Origin: Deltaproteobacteria bacterium
Lineage (GTDB): Bacteria; Myxococcota_A; UBA796; SXON01
Assembly: GCA_947445035.1 (NCBI GenBank)
Contig: CANFCK010000006.1
Coordinates: 176,825 to 240,824 of the forward strand
Length of the DNA stretch: 64,000 nucleotides
Reading direction: 5' to 3'
Positions 8,809 through 17,430 of this stretch are shown here, in pieces (position 1 is the stretch's first letter; each line of letters starts with the position of its first letter). The notes under the pieces were generated by a model. It searched no databases, had not been told where the DNA came from, and saw only the letters and a program-made list of their open reading frames with translations. The position numbers were made by a program, and so were the translations under genes.

Positions 8809-9480
8809 GTGCCCCGCCCCTGGACCGTCGTCGAGCTCGTCCCCACGCCTGAGGGCCCGCTGGAGCTGCGCAAGCGCGGCGACAACGACTTCCTCATCGT
8901 GATCGGCGGACGGGTGCTGATGAGCAGCAACGAGGTCCGGACCGAGCGGATGGTGGCGTGGGTGGCGTGCGCGTCCTTGGCAGGCGTCAAGGCGCCGCGG
9001 GTGCTGATCGGCGGCCTGGGCATGGCGTTTACCCTGCGCGCCGCGCTCGACGTGCTGCCGGCCGACGCGCAGGTGACCACCGTCGAGCTCAACCCGGTCG
9101 TCGAGCGCTGGTGCCGCGGCCCGCTTGCCGCGCGCAACGCGCACCCTCTCGACGACCCACGCTCCACCGTGGTCATCGGCGATGCGGCGGCCGCGATTGC
9201 GGCGACCCCCCCCACGAAACGGTGGCACGCGATCGTGCTCGATCTCTACGCCGGCCCCAACCAGGCCACGCAGGGGCGCGACGACCCCTTCTACAGCGCC
9301 ACCGCCTTGGCGATCACCAAGCGGGCGCTCTTGCCCGGCGGCGCGCTGTCGGTGTGGTCGGAAGAGCCCGACGCCGCCTTCGAGGCCCGGCTGGGCCGCG
9401 CCGGCTTCATCAGCGAGCGGGTACCGCGCCCGGAAAGCGGACCGCGGCACGTCGTCTACGTGGCGCGCACGCCGGTCTGA
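8809..9480 (+). CDS. Spermidine-synthase-like methyltransferase-fold protein
   Basis: A 223-residue protein of the spermidine synthase / SAM-methyltransferase fold. VLIGGLGMAFTL (residues ~67-78) is the glycine-rich nucleotide motif, VTTVELNPVVERW carries the acidic residue expected to hold the adenosine ribose, and VIGDA plus AIVLDLYAGP complete the Rossmann core. It is shorter than true spermidine synthases and lacks their N-terminal beta domain, so polyamine synthesis is not assured; similar proteins are often annotated only as spermine/spermidine-synthase family. The start is GTG, 39 bp from the divergent SASA lipoprotein. Confidence 0.82.
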   Translation: MPRPWTVVELVPTPEGPLELRKRGDNDFLIVIGGRVLMSSNEVRTERMVAWVACASLAGVKAPRVLIGGLGMAFTLRAALDVLPADAQVTTVELNPVVERWCRGPLAARNAHPLDDPRSTVVIGDAAAAIAATPPTKRWHAIVLDLYAGPNQATQGRDDPFYSATALAITKRALLPGGALSVWSEEPDAAFEARLGRAGFISERVPRPESGPRHVVYVARTPV

Positions 9481-9527
9481 AGAGCGCGGGGCGGTCTCGC
9501 CGCCGCTGAGCCCACCGCCCGCGCTTT

Positions 9528-10220
9528 GTGGTAGAACGGAGCCCTCCCCGGAGCCCGCTGGTGCTGCTCTTCCTTTCCCTGCTCACGTCGTGCAACGAGG
9601 CTGGCTACGGGCTGGTCTCGATCTCGCCGATCTACGGCTACACCGATGGCTGCAACGCCATCACCCTCGCCGGGCACGGCTTCGGCGCCAAGCTGAGCGC
9701 CACCATCGGCGGCAGTGAGATCACCGCCTTCGCTGCCCCTGGCGACAAGGACCTCGTCGGCTACCAGGCTGCCGGCGTCGTCCCCGCCGGCGCCCACGGC
9801 TATGCCGACATCGTCCTGACCTCCGATGGGGCCAGCTCCACGCTGAGCGGGACCGGCGGCTACTACTATGTGGAGTGTCCCGCCGCGGGCACGATCGTGT
9901 CGGTCTCGCAGTCGACGGAGCTCACCGCGGGGGCGGTCATCACCCTGGAGGGCTGCGGCCTGGACGCGGCGACGGTGAGGGCGCGCATCGTGGACGCCGC
10001 CGACGGTGCAACCGGCGCCGACCTGGCGCTCTCCACCGTCTGCGGCAAGGGAGCGGTCAGCCTCGTAGCGCCGGCGCTTGCTGACGGCACCTACTACCTT
10101 GAGCTGGTCGACGTCGGCACCGGCATGGTGCTTTCCGGGGCGCCCTGTGGACCGATCGACACTGCCGACACCGCCAGTTCCTGCACCGACTACTCGCTCA
10201 CCTATGGGGTCGCGCCATGA
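9528..10220 (+). CDS. IPT/TIG-domain lipoprotein
   Basis: A 230-residue lipoprotein; the hydrophobic run after the basic N-terminus ends in LLTSC (Cys22). Two TIG-like immunoglobulin folds follow: SISPIYGYTDGCNAITLAGHGFG, and a second beginning near TIVSVSQSTELTAGAVITLEGCGL. The paired Cys residues suggest disulfides. Its stop overlaps the next gene's ATG (ATGA), tying it to the TonB-dependent receptor, so it probably acts as a surface-exposed or periplasmic partner of that receptor. A second possible GTG start lies a few codons downstream. Confidence 0.8.
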   Translation: MVERSPPRSPLVLLFLSLLTSCNEAGYGLVSISPIYGYTDGCNAITLAGHGFGAKLSATIGGSEITAFAAPGDKDLVGYQAAGVVPAGAHGYADIVLTSDGASSTLSGTGGYYYVECPAAGTIVSVSQSTELTAGAVITLEGCGLDAATVRARIVDAADGATGADLALSTVCGKGAVSLVAPALADGTYYLELVDVGTGMVLSGAPCGPIDTADTASSCTDYSLTYGVAP

Positions 10221-12985
10221 TGCTCTTCTTCGCGCTCCTGAGCGTCCCTTACGCCGACGCCGCGCAGGCCGGCTCCGTCCGTGGCACCGTCACCGATCAG
10301 GACCAGCTCGGCATCCCCGGCGCCAACGTCATCCTCACCGGTCCGCTGATCTCGGGCGAACTTATCACGAGTTGCGACGACGAAGGCAACTTCCGTTTCC
10401 TCAACGTGCCGGTTGGTACCCACGACCTGCAAGTGCTCAAGAGCGGGTTCCCATCGACGCGGCGGAAGGTCCGCGTGAAGCTCGACGAGTCGGTCTTCGT
10501 GCCGATGGTGCTGAAGGTCGGGGGCGAAGAGGTGGTGATCATCGCGTCGCTGCCGGTGCTCGACACCACGCGCAGCGCGGTCTCGACGGAGCTTCAGAAA
10601 GAGGCACTCGACCAGCTGCCAGTCGGGCGCAGCTACCAGGACGTCGTCAACATGCTTCCGGGCGTGGCGGGCCGGACCGACACCGCGGCGGGCGGCCCCG
10701 GTGACGGCAATCCCTCGGTGCGCGGTGAAGGCCAGTATGGCAACAACTACCTGCTCGACGGGATCAGCACGCGCGATCCGGCCACCAAGACCTTCGGCTC
10801 CAACGTCAATTTCGACGCGATCGAGGCGGTGCAGGTCTACACCGACGGCGCCCCGGCGGAGTTCGGCCAGTCCACGGGCATGACCGTCAACGTCGTCACC
10901 AAGGACGGGGGCGACAAACACTTCGGCGCGGCCGGCTACTTCCTGAGTTTGGACGCGGCGGAGGGCACGTACCTCATTGCCGACCTCAACCAACACAAAG
11001 AAGTCGAAACCACCAAGCGCGACTTCATGGCGCACAGCTTGTCGTTGTTGGCCGGCGGACCGGTGATCAAAGAAAAGCTCTGGTACCTCGCGTCGGTTGA
11101 TCTCGGCACCGACACCACCTCCTACGAGGGTCAGGATCCGGGCTCGCCCTACCTCTCAAACGACGGCGGCGGCTTCGCCAAGCTGACCTGGTTCGTCACG
11201 CCAGAGGCGAAGATCCGCTACCAGTTCAATGGCAGCCTCAGCCAGATCGACAACTCGCTGACCTCGACCGCGGTGCTTCCCGAGGCGCAGGAGCGCGACG
11301 TGCAGCGTGAGTTGGGCAACCAGTTCGAGGTGGTGTGGCGCCCGGCGCCTATGACCGAGCTCGATCTCAAGGTGATCCACAGCCTCAGCGAGATCGACGT
11401 GGAGCCGATGTCCGGCGAATCCGAGGTGGCCCAGGTCATCAACGCAGACGGCCAATACACTGGCAATGCGTCCTCGTATGACACAAACGATCGCAGCCGG
11501 GCGGGGTTCACCTTCTCGCTCACCCAGCTCGTCGACGATCGCGCCGGGGATCACCGGATCAAAGCCGGCATCGAAGCCTGGGAGCTGAGCGAGTCGCGTG
11601 AGCTCAATTACACCGGTCCGGGCGACGGGCTCATCGGCTCGGCCGGCGAGGGCTACCCGTGTACCGCGCCCGCCTACATGGACTGCGAAGCGCGGCAGGA
11701 ATTCAACGCCGTCGGTCCGCTCACCCATCGGGGCGTGCTCTTTGGTGCGTACATTCAGGACGACTGGCAGCCGGTCGAGGTGTTGACGATCAACGCCGGT
11801 GTGCGCGTGGACCACGAGTCGCTCTTCACCAGCGAAGGGCTCAACATCGTCGACCAGTGGATGCCCGCCCCCCGCCTCGGCGTGGCGTGGGATGTCACCG
11901 GGGACAGCAAGACCCGCGCCACGCTCAATGCGGGCCAATACTACGACGTGTCCGGAAATGGTTTTGCGGAGTGGGGCGATACCCGCACCAGCGCTGGCTA
12001 CGACTACTACTACGGTCCCTACTCGCAGACAGAGCCCTACTTCTCGCAAGGTGGCGGCGCGCTTCTGTTCTGCACCGAGGCCAGCCTGGCCGCGTTGGAC
12101 GCCGAAGCGCGGGAGGTGGCCAACGACGCGTGCTACGGGGATTTACGCCCCTACCACCTGGACAAGATCGTCGTCGGCTTCGATCGCGAAATCCTCCCCC
12201 GGCTGGCGGTGGGCGTGCGCGGCATTCTCAGCCAGACGGTCGATATCCCCGAAGACATCAACTACGACGACGAGACCTGGGTCATCACCAACCCGCCCGA
12301 GAAACGTCGTGACTACTGGGCGCTGGAGTTCACCGCCGAGCGTGAGTTCGACAAACGTTGGCAGCTCATGGCCAGCTACACCATTTCGGAGTCCAGGGGC
12401 AGCGTCCCCGGGCAGTTCGAGACCTCGTCGGGGTCCGCGTTCGGCTCCAATGGCAACGAAGTCGGTGTCTACGGGGACGACATCGGCAATCCCGAGGCGC
12501 GGGCGGCCTATTTCGACGCCGGCGACGGCGAGTATGTGTCCGGGTACTACGGGCTCGGCAGCTCGACCGCGCCGGCCGGGTACTACGGGTATCTGCCCTA
12601 CCACTCGTTGCACTCGGTCAAGCTCAACGGCAGCTACACGCTGACCACCGGCAAGTGGAACCACACCCTCGGGGCGATCTACGAGCTCGACAGCGGCCAC
12701 GCGTGGGAAAAGTACGGCTACGTCCCCAACTACATCGACTATTCGGCCATGCCCGAAGGCCGCGGCACCCGCTTCATGCCGGTGGTCCAATACTTTGACC
12801 TACACTTCGGCGAGCGCTTCGAGATCGACGAGGATCGGACGTTGGAAATTGCGGTGGACGTGTTCAACCTCTTCGATTTGGAAGAGGCGGTCACCAACTA
12901 CGCCAACGACGACGAGAACTTCGGACTGACGCTGTACCGGCAGGAGCCGCGGAGCTTGCGGGCGTCGGTAAAGGTGACGTACTAG
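10217..12985 (+). CDS. TonB-dependent outer-membrane receptor with N-terminal carboxypeptidase-regulatory-like domain
   Basis: A 922-residue outer-membrane protein. A short signal peptide (to about ADAAQA) is followed by a carboxypeptidase-regulatory-like domain (GSVRGTVTDQDQLGIPGANV, about 18-100). The plug domain (~105-220) contains QLPVGRSYQDVVNMLPGV, PSVRG and NNYLLDGIS. The remainder is rich in alternating aromatic/polar strands typical of a 22-strand barrel and ends SLRASVKVTY with a C-terminal aromatic residue. The layout resembles Oar-like receptors of myxobacteria. The substrate is unknown. It is translationally coupled to the upstream TIG lipoprotein, and no TonB/ExbBD is in the window. 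Confidence 0.93.
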   Translation: MMLFFALLSVPYADAAQAGSVRGTVTDQDQLGIPGANVILTGPLISGELITSCDDEGNFRFLNVPVGTHDLQVLKSGFPSTRRKVRVKLDESVFVPMVLKVGGEEVVIIASLPVLDTTRSAVSTELQKEALDQLPVGRSYQDVVNMLPGVAGRTDTAAGGPGDGNPSVRGEGQYGNNYLLDGISTRDPATKTFGSNVNFDAIEAVQVYTDGAPAEFGQSTGMTVNVVTKDGGDKHFGAAGYFLSLDAAEGTYLIADLNQHKEVETTKRDFMAHSLSLLAGGPVIKEKLWYLASVDLGTDTTSYEGQDPGSPYLSNDGGGFAKLTWFVTPEAKIRYQFNGSLSQIDNSLTSTAVLPEAQERDVQRELGNQFEVVWRPAPMTELDLKVIHSLSEIDVEPMSGESEVAQVINADGQYTGNASSYDTNDRSRAGFTFSLTQLVDDRAGDHRIKAGIEAWELSESRELNYTGPGDGLIGSAGEGYPCTAPAYMDCEARQEFNAVGPLTHRGVLFGAYIQDDWQPVEVLTINAGVRVDHESLFTSEGLNIVDQWMPAPRLGVAWDVTGDSKTRATLNAGQYYDVSGNGFAEWGDTRTSAGYDYYYGPYSQTEPYFSQGGGALLFCTEASLAALDAEAREVANDACYGDLRPYHLDKIVVGFDREILPRLAVGVRGILSQTVDIPEDINYDDETWVITNPPEKRRDYWALEFTAEREFDKRWQLMASYTISESRGSVPGQFETSSGSAFGSNGNEVGVYGDDIGNPEARAAYFDAGDGEYVSGYYGLGSSTAPAGYYGYLPYHSLHSVKLNGSYTLTTGKWNHTLGAIYELDSGHAWEKYGYVPNYIDYSAMPEGRGTRFMPVVQYFDLHFGERFEIDEDRTLEIAVDVFNLFDLEEAVTNYANDDENFGLTLYRQEPRSLRASVKVTY

Positions 12986-12992
12986 ACGCCCC

Positions 12993-13898
12993 CTATCCCA
13001 CGCTCTCCGCCCGTCCTCGAATCGTCCGGTCGGCGATGAGATTCACCACGAAGGTGAGCGCGAATAACATCACCCCGAGCGCGAAGAGCGCCTGGTAGTG
13101 CTCGCCGCCGCGCACCGCTTCGCCCAGCTCGGCCGCGATGGTCGCCGTGAGCGTCCGCACCGGTGAGAAGAGTTCGTTGGGGATGCGCACGGCGTGGCCG
13201 GTGACCATCAGCACTGCCATCGTTTCCCCCACGCAGCGGCCGACACCCAGGAGCACCGCCACCAGCAGGCCCCGCGACGCTGCGGGCAGCAGCACCAGCC
13301 GCACCATTTCCCAGCGCGTGGCACCCATCGCAAGCGCCGCTTGTCGATAACTCTCTGGAACGGCGCGCAGCGCGTCTTCGCCGAGGGAGACGAGCAGCGG
13401 CAACGTCATCAGACCCAACACCAAAGCGCCGTTGATTCCGTTGAGGCCGACCTGCGCCCCACCCGCTTGCAAAAGCGGGTTGATGATCATGACACCGATG
13501 AATCCCCAAACCACGCTTGGGATGGCGGCCAGCAGCTCGACGATGACCTTGAGCCACTCCCGCGTGCGTTCGCCCGAGAACTCCGACAGGTACACCGCAG
13601 CGGCGATGCCAAGCGGCACCGACACCAAGAGCGACAACCCCACGCACCACACCGTCCCGACGATCAGGGCGACGATGCCGTACACCGGGGTGTCGGCGGT
13701 GGGGCTCCAGTCGGTGGAGGTGAGCATCTCGACGATATGGGTAAAGAGGAAGACGATCCCCTCTTTCCCGATGAAACCGAAGATGGCGAGGATGAAGACG
13801 ATCGCGCTGACGCCCGAGAGGCGGATGAGGCCCTCGATGACGAACTCCATGGGTTTGACATGGCGTCCGGGGCGGCGTCGCGCGATCGGCTGGGCCAC
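12993..13898 (-). CDS. pstC: Phosphate ABC transporter permease PstC
   Basis: A 301-residue inner-membrane permease with six or more hydrophobic helices. It carries the PstC-type EAA region: AAAVYLSEFSG, VELLAAIPSVVWGFIG and MGATRWEMVRLVLLPAA, which couples to the ATPase. With PstA it forms the phosphate channel. The GTG start lies 3 bp after the pstS stop, so it is the last gene of the pst unit, an unusual place since canonical order is pstSCAB. It converges with the TonB-dependent receptor gene 7 bp away. An internal ATG (MEFVIEGL) is an alternative start. Confidence 0.93.
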   Translation of the reverse strand: MAQPIARRRPGRHVKPMEFVIEGLIRLSGVSAIVFILAIFGFIGKEGIVFLFTHIVEMLTSTDWSPTADTPVYGIVALIVGTVWCVGLSLLVSVPLGIAAAVYLSEFSGERTREWLKVIVELLAAIPSVVWGFIGVMIINPLLQAGGAQVGLNGINGALVLGLMTLPLLVSLGEDALRAVPESYRQAALAMGATRWEMVRLVLLPAASRGLLVAVLLGVGRCVGETMAVLMVTGHAVRIPNELFSPVRTLTATIAAELGEAVRGGEHYQALFALGVMLFALTFVVNLIADRTIRGRAESVG

Positions 13899-13901
13899 GC
13901 G

Positions 13902-14882
13902 CTAGTGCGCCGTGCTGGGCGCGGCCGGGGCGCCGTCGACAACCGCGGGCGCCGCGACCGGGTCCGCGGGGGCGGCGGGAACCACCGGAGCGGCCGGGGC
14001 CGATTCCGGAACCGGGACGAAGCCGGACTCGGCGACGACGCCACGAGCATCGGCCGAGCGGGCCCAGGTCAGGAACTCCGCCGTGGCGCCGCTCGGAGCC
14101 CCGTTGGTGTAGACGAAGAGCGGGCGAGAGAAGGGGTAGGTGCCGTTGAGCACGCTCTGCTCGTTGGGCTCTACGCAGGTGTCCTCGGGTGCTTTGCCGA
14201 GGCAGAGGCTGTGGGCGGCTTCGTGTGTGTAGCCCATGCCGCCGTACCCGATCGAGCAAACTGTCGTCGCGACCACATCGACCACCTGCTGGGTGCCGGA
14301 CTGGTCCATGGTGGAGGTGAACTTGGCCTCTTTGCCGAGCACGTGCTCCTTGAAGTATTCGTAGGTGCCAGAGTTGTTCTGGCGGCCCACCTTGACGATG
14401 GTGTCGTCGCCACCGCCACAATCGAGGGTCACGCCCACGTCCTTCCAGTGGGCGCAGGCGCCGTCGGAAGCGTAGATGCACTTGAGCGCGGCGAAGTCGA
14501 TCTTCGCGATGGGATTGGCCTTGTTGACGTAGATGCTGAGCCCGTCAAAGGCGATGGTGGTCTCGAATGCGTCCACCCCGTTGGCCTTGGCGAGTTCCTT
14601 CTCCTCGCCCTTCATCGCGCGGGAGGAGGTGGCCATGTCGGTGGTCTTGTCGATGAGCGCCTTGATGCCGGTGCCCGACCCGCCACCGGTGACCGCGACG
14701 ATCACCTTGGGGTTCTTCTTGGCGTACTCTTCGGAGAGCCGCTGGGAAAGGTTGACCATGGTGTCGCTGCCTTTGGCCTGGAGCACGACGGGACCGGCGC
14801 TGGGCGCGTCGCCTGGAGCGTCGGGCTCGGGTTTGGCGCAGGCGAAGATGGGAAGAAGCAAGAACAGGACGGAGCGGGACAT
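13902..14882 (-). CDS. pstS: Phosphate-binding lipoprotein PstS
   Basis: A 326-residue periplasmic phosphate-binding protein. The hydrophobic N-terminus ends IFAC, a near-lipobox with Phe at -2, so anchoring to the inner membrane is likely. Phosphate-binding phrases are visible: AKGSDTM, TGGGSGTGIKAL, ATSSRAMKGEE and NNSGTYEYF. The C-terminal ~45 residues are an Ala/Pro-rich tail (APAAPVVPAAPADPVAAP) beyond the usual domain, perhaps a tether. A Pho-box-like site lies 27 bp upstream of the ATG, within the 74-bp gap after the second pstB, so pstS may be transcribed separately as well as from the operon. Confidence 0.93.
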   Translation of the reverse strand: MSRSVLFLLLPIFACAKPEPDAPGDAPSAGPVVLQAKGSDTMVNLSQRLSEEYAKKNPKVIVAVTGGGSGTGIKALIDKTTDMATSSRAMKGEEKELAKANGVDAFETTIAFDGLSIYVNKANPIAKIDFAALKCIYASDGACAHWKDVGVTLDCGGGDDTIVKVGRQNNSGTYEYFKEHVLGKEAKFTSTMDQSGTQQVVDVVATTVCSIGYGGMGYTHEAAHSLCLGKAPEDTCVEPNEQSVLNGTYPFSRPLFVYTNGAPSGATAEFLTWARSADARGVVAESGFVPVPESAPAAPVVPAAPADPVAAPAVVDGAPAAPSTAH

Positions 14883-14909
14883 GAAGACCTCGTTGGTGCG
14901 CGCGTGACT

Positions 14910-14927
14910 ATGGCGAAGGGGTGCCGT
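14910..14927 (-). promoter_or_regulatory. Weak Pho-box-like site upstream of pstS
   Basis: Read on the minus strand: ACGGCAC-CCCT-TCGCCAT, two heptamers separated by 4 bp (11-bp period), as in PhoB boxes. It is the weakest of the three sites in this locus but shares their pattern (CGnCAC-CCnn-TCGyCAy). It sits 27 bp before the pstS ATG. Confidence 0.4.
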
Positions 14928-14956
14928 GGCGGTGGCGTCTTGGTGACGGCCGTGTG

Positions 14957-15718
14957 TCATCCGAACCGGCCCTCGATGTAGCGGGCGGTGCGCTCGTCGC
15001 TGGGGTGGGTGAAAAGCTGGGCGGTGTCGTCCAGCTCCACCAGTTCGCCCATGAGCATGAACGCGCAGCGGTCGGAGATGCGGCGGGCCTGCTGCATGTT
15101 GTGGGTGACGACGACCTGGGTATAGGTGCCCCGCAGGGTGCGCATCAGCTCCTCGACGGCGGCGGTGCCGGCGGGATCCAGCGCCGAGCAGGGCTCGTCG
15201 AACAACAGCACGGTGGGCTTCAGCGGCAAAAGGCGGGCGATACACAACTTCTGTCGTGCTTCGAGCGAGAGCGACTCTCCGTCATGGTGGAGGCGGTCCT
15301 TGAGGTCGTCCCAGAGCATCACCTCGCGCAGCGCCCCCTCCATGCGGGCTTCCTGCTCGGCCTTCGACGTCTTCGGCGCGTGGAGGCGCAACCCGAAGAG
15401 CACATTGTCGCGAATCGAGATGGGGAGCGGATTCGGCCGCTGAAAGACCATGCCCACGTCGCGACGCAACGCGAGCGTATCAGTCGTCGGCGACATCACA
15501 TCGTACCCGGCGATGGTCAAATCCCCTTCGATGCGGACGTAGGGTTGGTCGTTGAGGCGGTTCAGGCAGCGCAGGAGCGTGCTCTTGCCGCAACCGGAGG
15601 GCCCGATGAGGCCCATGATCTCGCCCCGGTGGACGTCCATCGTCACGTGCTCGAGCGCTCGGAACGCGCCGTACCACAGCGACAGGCCGCGGATGCGGAC
15701 AGCGGGCGCCTCGTTCAT
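14957..15718 (-). CDS. pstB: Phosphate ABC transporter ATPase PstB, copy with degenerate signature motif
   Basis: A 253-residue PstB-type ATPase. Walker A is GPSGCGKST (Lys45), the Q-loop is VFQRPNP (Gln93), Walker B is VLLFDEP (Asp174-Glu175) and the H-switch is VVTHNMQQA (His206), all intact. The ABC signature normally reads LSGGQ, but here the region reads GESLSLEARQKLCIAR, so residues 150-154 are LSLEA. This copy therefore keeps its own catalytic residues but cannot supply a normal signature to its partner. The adjacent pstB copy has the opposite defects. Its ATG overlaps that gene's stop (ATGA), implying equimolar synthesis. The family assignment is certain; the heterodimer is inferred. 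Confidence 0.93.
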   Translation of the reverse strand: MNEAPAVRIRGLSLWYGAFRALEHVTMDVHRGEIMGLIGPSGCGKSTLLRCLNRLNDQPYVRIEGDLTIAGYDVMSPTTDTLALRRDVGMVFQRPNPLPISIRDNVLFGLRLHAPKTSKAEQEARMEGALREVMLWDDLKDRLHHDGESLSLEARQKLCIARLLPLKPTVLLFDEPCSALDPAGTAAVEELMRTLRGTYTQVVVTHNMQQARRISDRCAFMLMGELVELDDTAQLFTHPSDERTARYIEGRFG

Positions 15719-16467
15719 CCGAACCTCCCGGTCAGGTACTCGTTGGTGCGGCGGTCCTTGGCGAAGATGAACAGGTCGGTGGTGCGGGCGACCTCGACCA
15801 GCTCGCCGTTGAGCATGAACGCGGTGACGTCGGCAATACGCCGCGCCTGCTGAAGCAGGTTGGTCACCATGACAATGGTCATCTGCGCTTTGAGCTCGGT
15901 GAGCACGGCTTCGATGCGCATGGTGGTGACCGGGTCGATGGCGATGCTGAACTCATCCAGACACAGCACCTCGGGATCCGTGGAAAGCGCCCGCGCCAGC
16001 GCCAGCCGCTGCTGCTGCCCGCCCGAAAGCCGGGTGCCGAGCATGTCCAGGCGATCCTTGACCTCGTCCCACACCGCCGACTGGGTAAGGCAGCGCTCTA
16101 CGATCAGGTCAAGATCGGCCTTGCGGCGAATACCAACGCGGCGCGGTGCGAACGCGACATTCTCGTAGACCGACATCGGCAGCCCGACCGGCAGCGGCAG
16201 CACCATCGCGACGCGGCGGCGAAGATCGCTCACGTCGAGGGTCCTGACATCCTCTCCGTCGAGGGTGACCCTTCCGCCCACCTTGGCCTCGCCCGAAAAC
16301 TCGATGGTGCGATTGATGCATGTCAAAAGTGAGGTCTTGGCCGAGCCGGCAGGTCCGATGATGCCGAAGATGCTGTTGCGCGGCACCGCGAGGGAGACCT
16401 TGTGCAGCACCTCCCGGTCACCGTAGGCGATCGTCAGGTTCTCGATGCCGATGTGGGGGGCGTCCAT
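15715..16467 (-). CDS. pstB: Phosphate ABC transporter ATPase PstB, copy lacking Q-loop Gln and H-switch His
   Basis: A 250-residue PstB paralogue. Walker A is GPAGSAKTS (Lys44), the signature LSGGQQQR (147-154) is canonical, and Walker B is VLCLDEFSIAIDP with Asp171-Glu172 kept. The Q-loop position reads VLPLPVG, with Pro91 in place of Gln, and the H-switch reads VMVTNLLQQA, with Asn203 in place of His. It can thus lend an intact signature to a partner but should hydrolyse ATP poorly itself. The start is the ATG at 16467, overlapping the pstA stop by one base (TGATG). The frame is open far upstream, antisense to nothing but overlapping pstA, so longer starts are rejected. Confidence 0.9.
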   Translation of the reverse strand: MDAPHIGIENLTIAYGDREVLHKVSLAVPRNSIFGIIGPAGSAKTSLLTCINRTIEFSGEAKVGGRVTLDGEDVRTLDVSDLRRRVAMVLPLPVGLPMSVYENVAFAPRRVGIRRKADLDLIVERCLTQSAVWDEVKDRLDMLGTRLSGGQQQRLALARALSTDPEVLCLDEFSIAIDPVTTMRIEAVLTELKAQMTIVMVTNLLQQARRIADVTAFMLNGELVEVARTTDLFIFAKDRRTNEYLTGRFG

Positions 16468-17351
16468 CACCACCGCCGGTTGCGGCGCAGGTAGGTGCGC
16501 AGCACAATCGCGAAGCTGTTGAAGCACAAGACGACGCCCAGGAGCACCAGCGCGGTGGCGTACTTGGTGGCCTCGGGCACCTTGGGCACCTGCGTCACCA
16601 GCGCGTACACGTGCATCGACAGCGCCATGGTCTGATTCCAGACGCTCGTCGGCAAGATCGGAAGGTAGAAGGCCGCTCCCGTGAAAAGCACCGGGGCGGT
16701 TTCGCCCGCGCTCCGACTGACTTGCAGGATCACCCCGGTCAGGATTCCGGGCAGTGCGTTGGGGAGCACGACGTGCCAGATGGTCTGCCAGCGGGTGGCG
16801 CCGAGGTTCCAGCAGGCCACGCGGAAGGTGTGGGGCACCGACTGCATCGCCGCTTTGGTCGAGGTGATGATCACCGGCAGGGTCATGACCCCGAGGGTGA
16901 GCCCGCCGGAAAGGATGCTGGTGCCGAAGTCCAGGAAGAGCACGAATGCGCCGAGCCCGAAGAGCGCGTGCACGATCGAGGGCACCCCGGCCAGGTTCAC
17001 GATCGCCATGTCGACACCGCGCGCCAGGAGGCTCCGCCCCGCGTACTCGGAGAGGTATACCCCCGCCAGGATGCCGATGGGAACGGAGAACAAGAGCGAG
17101 ACCCCCACCAACCACAGCGTGCCCACGATGGCCGGGAGGATTCCACCCTGGGTCATGCCCGCCATCGGCATCTCGGTGAAGAACCCGAGGCTGATGGCGG
17201 GCGCGCCCTTGTAGGCGATGAACAACACGATGGCGAGCGCGGGCACCGCTGCCAGCGCGATGGCGGCGGTGAGCGCAAGGTGAACGAGCCCCTCACGCCG
17301 GTGGCGCACCTCCAAGGGTTCGATTGGCAGTCGGGTATCGCCGTCGCTCAT
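16467..17351 (-). CDS. pstA: Phosphate ABC transporter permease PstA
   Basis: A 294-residue inner-membrane permease. PstA hallmarks are GVYLSEYAG, NLAGVPSIVHALFGLG, GGLTLGVMTLPVIITSTKAAM, LGATRWQTIWHVVLP (the EAA loop that docks on the ATPase) and SAGETAPVLFTGAAF. It is the first gene of the pst unit, preceded by a Pho-box-like site 25 bp upstream and an inverted repeat after the porin gene. The gene order pstA-pstB-pstB-pstS-pstC is not the usual pstSCAB, and no phoU is present here. Confidence 0.94.
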   Translation of the reverse strand: MSDGDTRLPIEPLEVRHRREGLVHLALTAAIALAAVPALAIVLFIAYKGAPAISLGFFTEMPMAGMTQGGILPAIVGTLWLVGVSLLFSVPIGILAGVYLSEYAGRSLLARGVDMAIVNLAGVPSIVHALFGLGAFVLFLDFGTSILSGGLTLGVMTLPVIITSTKAAMQSVPHTFRVACWNLGATRWQTIWHVVLPNALPGILTGVILQVSRSAGETAPVLFTGAAFYLPILPTSVWNQTMALSMHVYALVTQVPKVPEATKYATALVLLGVVLCFNSFAIVLRTYLRRNRRW

Positions 17352-17376
17352 GCGCCCACCTTGTACATTTCACCGT

Positions 17377-17394
17377 GTGACGATTGGGTGACGG
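17377..17394 (-). promoter_or_regulatory. Pho-box-like site upstream of pstA
   Basis: Read on the minus strand: CCGTCAC-CCAA-TCGTCAC, two near-identical heptamers 11 bp apart, closely matching the PhoB box layout (two CTGTCAy-type half-sites with a 4-bp spacer). It lies 25 bp before the pstA ATG in the 79-bp gap after the porin gene. Activation under phosphate limitation is inferred. Confidence 0.65.
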
Positions 17395-17396
17395 AA

Positions 17397-17420
17397 CGGA
17401 CAGGGTTTGGTGTCTGTCCG
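17397..17420. terminator. Hairpin between porin gene and pstA
   Basis: A perfect 7-bp inverted repeat (CGGACAG / CTGTCCG) with a 10-nt loop lies just downstream of the porin stop. No T-run follows, so it may be a partial terminator, an mRNA-stability hairpin or an attenuator that reduces read-through into pstA. Confidence 0.35.
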
Positions 17421-17430
17421 CGTCCGGCGG

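Noticed and set aside
8809..9450. Long minus-strand open frame antisense to the spermidine-synthase-like gene, in frame with the SASA lipoprotein
   Set aside because: Composition is Arg/Ala/Pro-rich filler; the lipoprotein starts cleanly at 8769 with a signal peptide, and the plus-strand gene has family motifs.
15715..17115. 466-residue extended version of the upstream PstB
   Set aside because: The extension is an alternative frame over pstA; the ATG at 16467 gives a normal PstB length and overlaps the pstA stop.
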